This document shows, piece by piece, positions 17,665-28,381 of a DNA stretch of 64,000 nt. The position numbers and the translations under genes were made by a program. This DNA is from ZC4RG42 sp003242425. Lineage in GTDB: Bacteria; Pseudomonadota; Gammaproteobacteria; Burkholderiales; SG8-39. The DNA lies in assembly GCA_937907425.1 (NCBI GenBank), contig CALCIE010000076.1, positions 1 through 64,000 of the forward strand. The letters are read 5' to 3'. The first letter of the stretch is position 1. Each line of letters begins with the position of its first letter. A model generated the notes under the pieces. The model ran no database searches, had not been told where the DNA came from, and saw only the letters and a program-made list of their open reading frames with translations.

Positions 17665-19437
17665 GTGATTCCTGAATCGTTCAAGCAGGATCTGCTCAAC
17701 CGCGTCGACATCGTCGATGTCATCAACAGTCGCGTGCCGCTCAAGAAAAGCGGCGCCAACTGGGTGGCCTGCTGCCCGTTCCACAGCGAAAAAACCCCCT
17801 CGTTCACGGTCAGTCCCACCAAGCAGTTCTATCACTGCTTCGGTTGCGGCGCGCACGGCAACGCCATCGGCTTCCTGATGGAATACGCCGGGCTGGGCTA
17901 TGTGGACGCGGTGCGCGAACTCGCCGAGAGCGTGGGCATGAAACTGCCCGCTTACGAACGGCCGGCGCGCGCGAACAAGGCTGAAAGTCCCGATCTGGCC
18001 GCCTACATGGAACGCGCCGCGCGCTATTACCGCGAGCAGCTCAAGCAGGCGCCGCGCGCGATCGAGTATCTCAAGGGCCGCGGTCTCACCGGTCAGATCG
18101 CCGCGCGTTACGGCATCGGCTATGCCCCGGCCGGCTGGCAGAACCTCGCCTCGGTGTTCGACGACTACGAGAGCCGCGCGCTGGTCGAATGCGGGCTCGT
18201 CGTGGCCGGCGACAACGGCAAGCGCTACGACCGTTTCCGCGACCGCATCATGTTCCCCATTCTCGACCAGCGCGGCGCGGTCATCGGTTTCGGCGGACGG
18301 GTGATCGACCAGGGCGAGCCGAAGTACATGAACTCGCCCGAGACGCCGCTGTTCGAGAAGGGGCGCGAACTGTACGGGCTGACGCAGGCGCGTCTGGCCA
18401 TCCGCAAGAACGGACGCGTCGTCGTGGTCGAAGGCTACATGGATGTGGTCGCCCTTGCGCAGCACGGGGTGGAGAACGCCGTGGCGACGCTGGGCACCGC
18501 CACCACCCCGACGCATGTGCAGAAGCTCTTCAGGCTGACCGACGAGATCGTGTTCTGTTTCGACGGCGACGCCGCGGGACGGCGCGCCGCGTGGCATGCC
18601 CTGGAAGTCAGCCTGGAAACCCTCTCCGACCGCAAGGCGGTGAAGTTCCTGTTCCTGCCGCCCGAGCACGATCCGGATACTTACGTCCGGACCTACGGCG
18701 CGGAAGCCTTCCTCAAGGCGGCGGCGCAGGCGCAGCCGCTGTCGGTTTTCCTCCTGGCGCAGCTCAAGGCGCAGGGCGATCTGCGCACGCTGGAAGGCCG
18801 GTCGCGCCTGATCGCCGAAGCTAAGCCCTTACTCAAGCGCGTTGCCGCGCCGGCGCTGCAATTGCAGCTCATCAAGGCGCTTGCCGCGGAGGTCGGCATG
18901 ACGCCGGGCGAAGTGGGACGCCTGACCGACATCCGGCTGCCGAGCTCGACGGCGGCGCCGCGTGCCATGTCGCCGCAACCGCCGCGGGTCGCCGTCGATT
19001 TGCGGCTGGAGCGTGAATTGTTGCGCTGTATCGAGGCGTGTCCGGAACTTGCCCCGCAGGTCGTCATCGAATGGATTGATCTGCAGTCGGCCGAAGGACG
19101 CGCCATCGCCGCGCTGGTCGACGCGGTCAGTCAGGGCAAGGCCGAATCGCCGGCCGCCTTGATCGAATACTTCCGTGATACCGAACATGCCGCCCTGCTC
19201 GCGGCGGTACGGAGCGAAAACCTGCGTCTGGCTTCCAGCACCGAAGACATCCACGTCGTCTTCCAGCACACCTTGGCGAAACTGCGCGCCCGCCGGCAGC
19301 GCGCCCGTGCGCTCGAATTGAGCGCCCGGATCGAGGCGGGCGTGGCGAGCGAAGAAGAGAAGCGTGAATTCGTCGAGCTGAGCCGCATTCGCGAGGGGGC
19401 GCCCGGGCTTGTGTCGCCGGCCGGCGACCCTATCTAG
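17665..19437 (+). CDS. dnaG: DNA primase
   Basis: DnaG makes RNA primers at the replication fork. The 590-residue protein has a GTG start with AGGCGGA upstream. The N-terminal zinc-binding domain has ligands Cys37, His40, Cys58 and Cys61. The RNA-polymerase core follows with YGIGYAP and IGFGGRVI. The TOPRIM motifs are VVVVEGYMDVVALAQHGV and FCFDGDAAGRRAAWHA. The C-terminal helicase-binding region (about 430-590) is less conserved, as usual. Gene order supports the call. Confidence 0.97.
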   Translation: MIPESFKQDLLNRVDIVDVINSRVPLKKSGANWVACCPFHSEKTPSFTVSPTKQFYHCFGCGAHGNAIGFLMEYAGLGYVDAVRELAESVGMKLPAYERPARANKAESPDLAAYMERAARYYREQLKQAPRAIEYLKGRGLTGQIAARYGIGYAPAGWQNLASVFDDYESRALVECGLVVAGDNGKRYDRFRDRIMFPILDQRGAVIGFGGRVIDQGEPKYMNSPETPLFEKGRELYGLTQARLAIRKNGRVVVVEGYMDVVALAQHGVENAVATLGTATTPTHVQKLFRLTDEIVFCFDGDAAGRRAAWHALEVSLETLSDRKAVKFLFLPPEHDPDTYVRTYGAEAFLKAAAQAQPLSVFLLAQLKAQGDLRTLEGRSRLIAEAKPLLKRVAAPALQLQLIKALAAEVGMTPGEVGRLTDIRLPSSTAAPRAMSPQPPRVAVDLRLERELLRCIEACPELAPQVVIEWIDLQSAEGRAIAALVDAVSQGKAESPAALIEYFRDTEHAALLAAVRSENLRLASSTEDIHVVFQHTLAKLRARRQRARALELSARIEAGVASEEEKREFVELSRIREGAPGLVSPAGDPI

Positions 19438-19499
19438 TGCTATCATTCCAGGATTTTTTGCGCCTCTTTCGTTTAAGCGCCTGATTTCGGGGACCATCC

Positions 19500-21926
<2,427 letters not shown>

Positions 21927-21950
21927 GCGTCTGCGCGCGACCCGTAACGG

Positions 21951-21979
21951 AAAACGCCCCGCACGGGGCGTTTTCTTTT
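21951..21979 (+). terminator. Rho-independent terminator of the rpoD operon
   Basis: AAAACGCCCC (21951-21960) pairs perfectly with GGGGCGTTTT (21965-21974) around a GCAC loop and runs into TTTTCTTTT. It lies 25 bases after the rpoD stop codon. Confidence 0.9.
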
Positions 21980-22004
21980 GTCAGGCCGGCGGGCACGCTA
22001 GAAT
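21978..22004 (+). promoter_or_regulatory. Candidate promoter of the tRNA gene
   Basis: TTGTCA at 21978-21983 and TAGAAT at 21999-22004 (in GCTAGAATGCG) are 15 bases apart, slightly short. The -10 is about 90 bases before the tRNA and resembles the -10 found at rpsU, metC and ccmE. Confidence 0.4.
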
Positions 22005-22096
22005 GCGACTCCCGGAGGAGGAGTGTCGTTCGTGCTGCGTGCGATCGCATCGGAAACGGCCGATCGCCAAGCGGTTGCGCCAACCTTCCGGATTAC

Positions 22097-22173
<77 letters not shown>

Positions 22174-22608
22174 ACCTTCACGCCGGGCATTCAAGAAACC
22201 GGCCCCGGCCCGTGATTCCCCAGGCACGCGACCGCCGTCTGCCCGCGCCATGCTCGCCCCCGCGCTTTCCGAGTTGCGCGCCGATGCGACGAAAATCACT
22301 CTTAAGCGCGCCGGCTCGCGTATATGCTTTGGACAAATAAAACAACGGTCACATGGGTGGTGGTAGCGCCCATGTTCGAGACTTGGGCCTCGCATGACCA
22401 CCCTGTCTCTCTTCCGCGCCGGCCGCTATCTCGAAGGGCCGCGTGATCGTATCGTCGTTTCCTTACCGTCGGCTGCGCAGACTGCCGAACCGTCCGGCTC
22501 GCGCCCATCGCGAAGAAGCGTTCTTCCGCACGGCGCGTCCTGTTCGCGCGCCTGGAAGCCGTGCGCGCTCGCCGCGGTTTGTCTGCGGGTCGAACGGCGT
22601 TCACCACC
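22174..22608. other. Intergenic region with no supported gene
   Basis: No reading frame here has coding character or a ribosome binding site. The only notable parts are an AT-richer stretch around 22310-22345, which may hold the promoter of the AraC gene, and GC-rich sequence on either side. The AraC reading frame is open from GTG 22561. Confidence 0.5.
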
Positions 22609-23610
22609 ATGCACGCGCAGCCGGCCGATCCCTTGATTATCCTGAGTACCGACGGCGTCCCGCGCCCAGAACGCTACGCGTTCTGGGCGCGCAGCGTTTT
22701 CGACTATTTTCAGCTCGATCCTCTGCCGCCCGAAGAGGCGCTGGCCTTCGAGGGACGAATCGTGACGCTCACTTGCGAACGCGGCGCGATCCATCACTAC
22801 AGTTCCTCCGCGGTGTCCGGCAGGCGGACGCGATCCCACCTCTATACGCATACCGGCGACGAAATCGGCATCGGCTACATGATCGACGGGCATGCGGTCT
22901 ACGAGCCGGAGCGCGGCCCGCCCATCGAGGCGAGGCCGCGCGAGTTCTTCTGCTTCGACGGCGCGCGGCCCTCGAGGCTGACACTTACCCGCAACCGCCA
23001 ACTGCATTTCGTGCTGCCGCGCGCGACCGTGATCGAAGCGGCAGGCGGTCGTGTTCCGTCGCCCCAGGCGATTGCGCAGGCCTTGAACCGGTCTCCTCTC
23101 GCCGTCTATCTGCTGCATCAACTGCGCCGGCTGACGCGCGATGCCCCGCGCCTGACGGTTCCGCAGCGCATCGTGATGCTGGACGCGACGCTGGCGCTGG
23201 CGAAGTCGGTGTTGTGCGCCTGTCTCCAAGAGGGGCCGCAAGCGCCCGGCGAGCCCGGCCTGTACGCCCGCGCCTGCGAGTACATGAACCGGCACCTGCA
23301 TGTCTGTGGACTATCCGCCGCGCACATCGCCGCGGCGCTCCATTGCTCACGAGCACATCTCTACCGTGTCTTCGCGGAGCACGGTATGACCGTGGCGGAC
23401 CTGTTGCGCGAACTGCGCATGCGTCGCGCGCGGCAGTTGCTCCATGCGGAGCCCGATTTGGACGTCGGCACGATCGCATGGCGTTGCGGTTATGCCGACG
23501 CCTCGTCCTTCGGCAAGGCGTTCAAGCGTCGTTTCGGGCTCTCGCCACTGGAGTGGCGCGCCTGTGTCAGGCGTGCGCCTTTGCCCGCGGAAGCGTTACT
23601 GGAAGATTGA
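22609..23610 (+). CDS. AraC-family transcriptional regulator
   Basis: The product (333 residues from ATG 22609; 349 if GTG 22561 is used) has an N-terminal sensor domain starting ILSTDGVPRPERYAFWARSVF, as in AraC-binding-like domains. Two C-terminal helix-turn-helix motifs follow: LSAAHIAAALHCSRAHLYRVF and VGTIAWRCGYADASSFGKAFKRRFGLSP. It stands 194 bases before the secreted cargo gene on the same strand. A second AraC regulator lies on the other side of the pair, so both are candidate regulators of it. Confidence 0.85.
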   Translation: MHAQPADPLIILSTDGVPRPERYAFWARSVFDYFQLDPLPPEEALAFEGRIVTLTCERGAIHHYSSSAVSGRRTRSHLYTHTGDEIGIGYMIDGHAVYEPERGPPIEARPREFFCFDGARPSRLTLTRNRQLHFVLPRATVIEAAGGRVPSPQAIAQALNRSPLAVYLLHQLRRLTRDAPRLTVPQRIVMLDATLALAKSVLCACLQEGPQAPGEPGLYARACEYMNRHLHVCGLSAAHIAAALHCSRAHLYRVFAEHGMTVADLLRELRMRRARQLLHAEPDLDVGTIAWRCGYADASSFGKAFKRRFGLSPLEWRACVRRAPLPAEALLED

Positions 23611-23804
23611 GACGGCAGAACGATCGGCGGAGACGTTAAAACCACCGCGCCCGCTGCATCGCAGCAATAATCCGCCCCCAAAATGCCGGGCGCAGCGGAC
23701 CGCCGCGGCCGCGCCGTGACGAACAGGGGAGAGGTCCGTCGCGCCGCCCGGCTCCAGCGGCTCTTCTTGCGGAACATGCAGTAAACGGGAAAACGGAGAA
23801 CAAG

Positions 23805-24911
23805 ATGAACAAGGCATTCAGGCTGGCCGTATGTGCCGCCGCGCTCTATGCGGCGAGCGTGGCGGTGCCCGCCGCGGCTGCGAGCCCGGGGGACGGAGTC
23901 CAGATCGTGGGGCAACTCTCGCGCGCGGAAGCGGGGGGACCGGAAGAAAACATGAGCCGCTCCCAGCTGACGCAGCTCCTCAACGCACTCAGAAGAAACA
24001 TGGCGGAGAACTCGTCGGCGCCGAACCAGTCGGCGAGCCCGACGTCGAACCAGAGCCCGCCGTCGAATCCGAACATGGTCGGCCAGACGGCGGGCTCGAT
24101 GATGGGCATGGATTTCAGCGGCAGCGATTTCACGGAGGTGTCTAACCGGATGCAGCGCTTAATCGAGGGCGCGCAGAGCGGTCTCGATGAGTCGTTCAAC
24201 CCCACGAGCAACATCACCATGCACGAGCTGGCGTTGCACCTAATGCCTCATGGAGACGTACTGTCGAGCGAGAACCTTGACGAATGGGCCCAGGCCTACA
24301 TCGAAGCGGCGACCGAGCAAGGCCTGATCGGCCAGAGCAATTTCCCGTCTGCCGACCAGAACACGCTGCTGGCGGCCATTTTCGGGACCGACTCCCCCAA
24401 CAGCGCGCAGAACGAGCAGCAGATCGAACATGCCGTCGAGCAAAGCGCCGGAGGCGGTGCCTCCGGTCCGGGCGCCGGCGGAAGCGCCTGGTCCGACTTC
24501 CCGGCCTACGCCGCGGGCCAGCTGAGTCCGGCCCCGCCGCCTGCCGGCAACATTTCCGCGATTTACGAAGGCCGCCTCGCCGGCGCCTTCGCCGGGACGA
24601 ACGAAGACGTCTCCGGATCGCTCTGGGCCTTGTTCGATCTGAACAACAGCAGGTTCGAAGCGGTGGTGGACCTCAGCTACGGGGGGCTTACCGGCGAGGG
24701 CAGCTGGTCCGGCGTCACCGACCTCAGAGCAACGCTTACGGGCCAGTACGGCGGCGATCCCTTCAATCCCGGCTCCGGCAACGCCGCCACGATGAATCTG
24801 CAAGGCGCCTTCTGGGGGACGAACGCCCAGGAAATCGGCGGAAACTGGGATATGACGGTCAACGGCGTCGGCAACGCTTCCGGCAAGTTCGGCGCGGCCC
24901 GAATCCAATAA
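23805..24911 (+). CDS. Secreted protein with TbpB-like C-terminal barrel, probable Slam cargo
   Basis: The 368-residue protein has a signal peptide cleaved by signal peptidase I (VPAAAASPG, cleavage near residue 26) and no lipobox. Residues about 45-95 are rich in Asn, Gln, Ser and Pro. Residues 110-200 are helical. Residues about 250-368 are Gly-rich beta strands ending with AFWGTNAQEIGGNWDMTV and GKFGAARI. That matches the G-F-x-G-x-x-A-x-E-x-G-G and final FGA pattern of TbpB-type handle/barrel domains, which Slam proteins recognise. The gene is 30 bases before a Slam gene, with GGAGAACAAG before the ATG. The N-terminal domain is not recognised, so the ligand is unknown. Confidence 0.75.
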   Translation: MNKAFRLAVCAAALYAASVAVPAAAASPGDGVQIVGQLSRAEAGGPEENMSRSQLTQLLNALRRNMAENSSAPNQSASPTSNQSPPSNPNMVGQTAGSMMGMDFSGSDFTEVSNRMQRLIEGAQSGLDESFNPTSNITMHELALHLMPHGDVLSSENLDEWAQAYIEAATEQGLIGQSNFPSADQNTLLAAIFGTDSPNSAQNEQQIEHAVEQSAGGGASGPGAGGSAWSDFPAYAAGQLSPAPPPAGNISAIYEGRLAGAFAGTNEDVSGSLWALFDLNNSRFEAVVDLSYGGLTGEGSWSGVTDLRATLTGQYGGDPFNPGSGNAATMNLQGAFWGTNAQEIGGNWDMTVNGVGNASGKFGAARIQ

Positions 24912-24941
24912 CAAACCAGAGAGCATCCTGGAGGAAGTTCC

Positions 24942-26330
24942 ATGTCAAGCAACACCGGCCGCGTTTTTGCGCGGCGCGCCGTCTTGTGGCTTGCCGTTTC
25001 GCTGGGTCTGGCGCTTCCGCACAGCGCCTGGGCGCAGGCGGAAGCGGCGAAGGAGGACACCGTCAACGTTCGCGCCGTGGCGCGCGAACTGTTGCGCGAC
25101 CGCCAGTGGCAAATGGCCTGCGCGCTGCTCGAGACCGTTTACGGCCGCCAGTCGAACCGTGGCGACGTGCTGCTGATGCAGGCGACCTGCTCGCGCGAGC
25201 TGGGGCGCTACGAGGACGCGCTTGCCTACTACCACCGCCTCATCGAATTGCAGCCGGATTCCGTACGTGCGCGTGCCGAACTGGGCGGGCTGTATCTGCG
25301 CGTGGGGCGCGTGGAGGAAGCGCGCCGCGAATTCGCGCAGGCCGCGAAGCTTTCGCAGCGCGCTGACGCTGCGGAACTGCTGGAGCGCCTGGTGCAAGCG
25401 CTTGCGCCGATCGGCGAACCGGCCGCGGTTGCCCGGCGCGGCAAGTACTGGCAGGTCGAGGTCTACGGCGGGCTGGTGCACGACACCAATCTGAACGGCG
25501 GTCCGTCCGCCTCCACCATCGCGGCGGTGATCGGCGGCGTGCCGGTCGATCTGACCCTCACGAAGGACTCGCAACCGATCGAGGACGCTGGCTGGAACGC
25601 GGGCGTAACGGCGCAGTACCTGCACCCGCTCAACGATCGCTGGGCGCTGCTTGCGCAAGGCGCGGTCTCGATGACCAGCTACTTCGGTCATTCGGATTTC
25701 AATAACGACAGCCTGGCCGCGGCGCTGGCTTTGCTCTATCGCAAGGACGGATTCAGCGCCAGCATCCAGCCGAACTTCCGTCTGTACCGGCAGCAGGACG
25801 ACACCGATACGGCGGCTTACGGCGTGACCGCGCGCGCCACGCAGGCGCTGGACGACGGCTGGCGCATCACCGGCTCGGTGGGTTACTTCGACCAGAACGT
25901 TCCGAGCAACGACGACCGCGACGCCAAAGGCGGACTGGCGAGCTTCGGTTTCAGCAAGCTGTTGTCGCCGCGGGTCGAGGTCGGGGCGGAGTATCTCGTG
26001 CAGCGCGAACGCGCCAACGAAGGGATCTATTCGCGCACGCTGCACGGACCGGTGCTCTACGCCGTCGCGAGCGTGCACCAGAAGGTGGTGCTGACGGGCA
26101 GCTATCGCTACAGCGACATCCATTACGACGACCGTCAGGCGATCTTCCCGCACACCCGCCACGACGATCAGCACATCGCCAGCATCGGGGTGGATTGGGA
26201 TATCGGTGAGTGGACGACCAAGGGGCTGCGTCTGCGCGGTCAGTACACCTATATCGACAACCGCTCGAACCTCGACGCCTATCGCTACGACCGGCGCATC
26301 CTGAGCGTCGGCCTTGCGATGCGCTTCTGA
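24942..26330 (+). CDS. Slam-family outer-membrane protein (TPR + DUF560 barrel)
   Basis: Slam proteins (type XI secretion) move lipoproteins or soluble cargo with a TbpB-like barrel across the outer membrane. The 462-residue product has a signal peptide (cleavage after SAWA, about residue 31). TPR-like helices follow (about 45-150; GRYEDALAYYHRLIELQPDS, RVEEARREFAQAAKL). A long run of amphipathic strands makes up residues about 165-462, from VEVYGGLVHDTNLNGGPS to a terminal phenylalanine (GLAMRF). TPRs followed by a roughly 300-residue barrel is the Slam layout. GGAGGAAG precedes the ATG. It is probably co-transcribed with its cargo. Confidence 0.8.
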   Translation: MSSNTGRVFARRAVLWLAVSLGLALPHSAWAQAEAAKEDTVNVRAVARELLRDRQWQMACALLETVYGRQSNRGDVLLMQATCSRELGRYEDALAYYHRLIELQPDSVRARAELGGLYLRVGRVEEARREFAQAAKLSQRADAAELLERLVQALAPIGEPAAVARRGKYWQVEVYGGLVHDTNLNGGPSASTIAAVIGGVPVDLTLTKDSQPIEDAGWNAGVTAQYLHPLNDRWALLAQGAVSMTSYFGHSDFNNDSLAAALALLYRKDGFSASIQPNFRLYRQQDDTDTAAYGVTARATQALDDGWRITGSVGYFDQNVPSNDDRDAKGGLASFGFSKLLSPRVEVGAEYLVQRERANEGIYSRTLHGPVLYAVASVHQKVVLTGSYRYSDIHYDDRQAIFPHTRHDDQHIASIGVDWDIGEWTTKGLRLRGQYTYIDNRSNLDAYRYDRRILSVGLAMRF

Positions 26331-26337
26331 ACGGCAT

Positions 26338-26368
26338 GCGCCCCGTCCGCCGCGCGGGCACGGGGCGC
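26338..26368 (+). terminator. Stem-loop after the Slam gene, possible terminator
   Basis: GCGCCCCGT (26338-26346) pairs with ACGGGGCGC (26360-26368) over a 13-base loop, 7 bases after the stop codon. There is no U-run, so it would need Rho or would act as an mRNA-stabilising hairpin. Confidence 0.4.
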
Positions 26369-26434
26369 GTTCGATCTCCCGCATCGTTCGTGTGCCAGAG
26401 TGCACACTTCCTTGCCTAGTCACGTAACCGGCGT

Positions 26435-27556
26435 GTGAGCTATGCTAAGCGCGAGCAACGGTTCGCGAATCCCATGCCGACCTCTCCCGAACAATCGCGC
26501 CCTCGTGAACGCACACAGCTATGGTCGGACGATCGGGCACTGTCGCACGCGCTGTTCGACTTCGAGCTCCTGCCGGCACCCGACCGCTTCGACGTGTGGC
26601 GCGAAACCGTGCTGCCGCTGTTCGAGTCCATTACCGACCAGCCGCCCGAACAGTTCCATGCCCGGGTGGAGAGCTACGATCTGCGGCACATCGTGATGGC
26701 GATGAGCGCCTTCTCGCCCTTGCGTTTTCAGCGCGACCGCCGGCACGGCGCGACAGACAAGGGGGAGCACCTGCTGGTGCAGCTCTATCTGGAAGGCGGC
26801 TACATCGGACACAACGGTTATCGCGAGATCAGGGTGCGTCCGGGCGACATCAGCCTGCTGGACCTGGGCCGCGAACTGGAGACGCGCGCGCAGGCATCCA
26901 ACGCGCTGTCGGTCGTCATCCCGCGCGAGCAGATCTACCCTTACATCAATCCGGAACGCCTGTCCTACGGCAGCGTGTTGCGCGGCGAGACCGCGCTGGG
27001 ACGCGTTCTCGCCAATCATTTGTACACGATCTGGCAGCAGTTGCCGCGCGCGCGCGCCGGGGAATGCGAGCACATCAACCATCTGCTGCTGAGTTCCATC
27101 GTCGGCGCGTTCACGGCGATGCCCGCCGAGTCCGTGGGTGCGATGCCGGAACAGGTTTCGCGGGAAGCGATACGCGCCTATATCGCGCAGCATCTGCCCG
27201 AGCCGTTGACGCCGGAGCTGCTTTGCAAGCGCTTCGGCTGCTCGCGCGCGCAGTTGTACCGGTTGTTCCAGCCGTTCGGCGGCGTGGCGGCGTATATCCG
27301 CGATGCGCGCCTCAATCGTTGCTGGCAGGAGCTGAGCCGGGACGACAACCGGCCCAAGCGCATCGGCGATATCGCGCTGCGCTGGGGATTCAGCAGCCAG
27401 AGTCACTTCAACCGGCTGTTCCGCGAGGCTTTCGGTCTGTCGCCCGGCGAGGTGGTCGAGCAGGCGCGGTCGGAGCGGCAGATGCGCGACGAGGGCGGCA
27501 CGCGCGGCTACGAGCGCCCTCGGCCGGCGCTGTACGAGCTCTTACGCCGCTTGTAG
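26435..27556 (+). CDS. AraC-family transcriptional regulator
   Basis: The product is 373 residues from GTG 26435, or 360 from ATG 26474; neither start has a clear Shine-Dalgarno, so the start is uncertain. The N-terminal half is a sensor domain with LPAPDRFDVWRETVLPLF and VRPGDISLLDLGRELETR. The C-terminal half has the two AraC helix-turn-helix motifs, LTPELLCKRFGCSRAQLYRLF and IGDIALRWGFSSQSHFNRLFREAFGLSPGE. It follows the Slam gene on the same strand by 104 bases and faces otsB. Its layout is like that of the upstream AraC protein, but the two are only distantly similar. Confidence 0.87.
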   Translation: MSYAKREQRFANPMPTSPEQSRPRERTQLWSDDRALSHALFDFELLPAPDRFDVWRETVLPLFESITDQPPEQFHARVESYDLRHIVMAMSAFSPLRFQRDRRHGATDKGEHLLVQLYLEGGYIGHNGYREIRVRPGDISLLDLGRELETRAQASNALSVVIPREQIYPYINPERLSYGSVLRGETALGRVLANHLYTIWQQLPRARAGECEHINHLLLSSIVGAFTAMPAESVGAMPEQVSREAIRAYIAQHLPEPLTPELLCKRFGCSRAQLYRLFQPFGGVAAYIRDARLNRCWQELSRDDNRPKRIGDIALRWGFSSQSHFNRLFREAFGLSPGEVVEQARSERQMRDEGGTRGYERPRPALYELLRRL

Positions 27557-27571
27557 GGTCTTCGGTCAGCG

Positions 27572-28381
27572 TCAACCGGCAGCTGCACGTGCCGGCGTTC
27601 GTGACGCCAGCGCGCCGACTTGCGCAATGAGCCGATAGACGGCTTCCACATCGGGCACGCGGTAATGCGCCCGGGTCGTGCGCGGCGTGTCGCTCACCAG
27701 CACGCCTATGCCGTCTTGGGCGATCGCCTGAAAAGCATCCTCGTCGGTGAGGTCGTCGCCGATGAACACCGGCAGCAAATCCCCTTCGATGCGTTCGCGC
27801 AGCCACTGCACGGCGCGCCCCTTGTGCCAGTCGACGGCAGGCCGGATCTCGAACACTTTCTTGCCCGTGCGTCCGGCGAGCTGGGGACGGTCGGCGAGCA
27901 GTGCATCGACCGTCGAGTACAGGGCGGGCAGCACGCGCTCCGGCGCGTGGCGGTAGTGAACGGACAGGGTGTAGCCCTTGTCCTCGAGCAGGATGCCGGG
28001 CATATCGGCCAATTGCCGCGCCAGTTCGTCGCGCACCGCGGCGATGAGCGCGCGATGGTCGTCGCCCACGTTCAGGCGCAAGCCGTTGCCTTCGATCTCG
28101 AAGCCGTGGTTGCCGGCGTAGTAGAGCCAGGGTACGCCCACGCGTTCACGCAGGTCGTGCAGCGCGCGCCCGCTGACGATGGCCGTCGGACAGACCCGCC
28201 CGACCTCGGCCAGCGTGGCGCGCGCATCGAGATCGAGCACGGCCAGTTCCGGCCGCGCGACGATCGGCGTCAACGTGCCGTCGTAGTCGAGGCAGAGCAG
28301 CGGGCGCCGGCCGGCCAGCCGCGCTTCGATGTGGTCGAACGCCGCAAGGGCGTCCGGGAGCGCGGGGCTAATGTCCGACAT
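27572..28381 (-). CDS. otsB: Trehalose-6-phosphate phosphatase
   Basis: OtsB removes phosphate from trehalose-6-phosphate to give trehalose, an osmoprotectant. The 269-residue HAD hydrolase has the nucleophile motif DYDGT (32-36), SGR in motif II, KGRAVQWLRE with the motif III lysine, and GDDLTDEDAF. The start overlaps the end of otsA by 14 bases, so the two are coupled. The gene faces the second AraC regulator. Confidence 0.95.
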   Translation of the reverse strand: MSDISPALPDALAAFDHIEARLAGRRPLLCLDYDGTLTPIVARPELAVLDLDARATLAEVGRVCPTAIVSGRALHDLRERVGVPWLYYAGNHGFEIEGNGLRLNVGDDHRALIAAVRDELARQLADMPGILLEDKGYTLSVHYRHAPERVLPALYSTVDALLADRPQLAGRTGKKVFEIRPAVDWHKGRAVQWLRERIEGDLLPVFIGDDLTDEDAFQAIAQDGIGVLVSDTPRTTRAHYRVPDVEAVYRLIAQVGALASRTPARAAAG

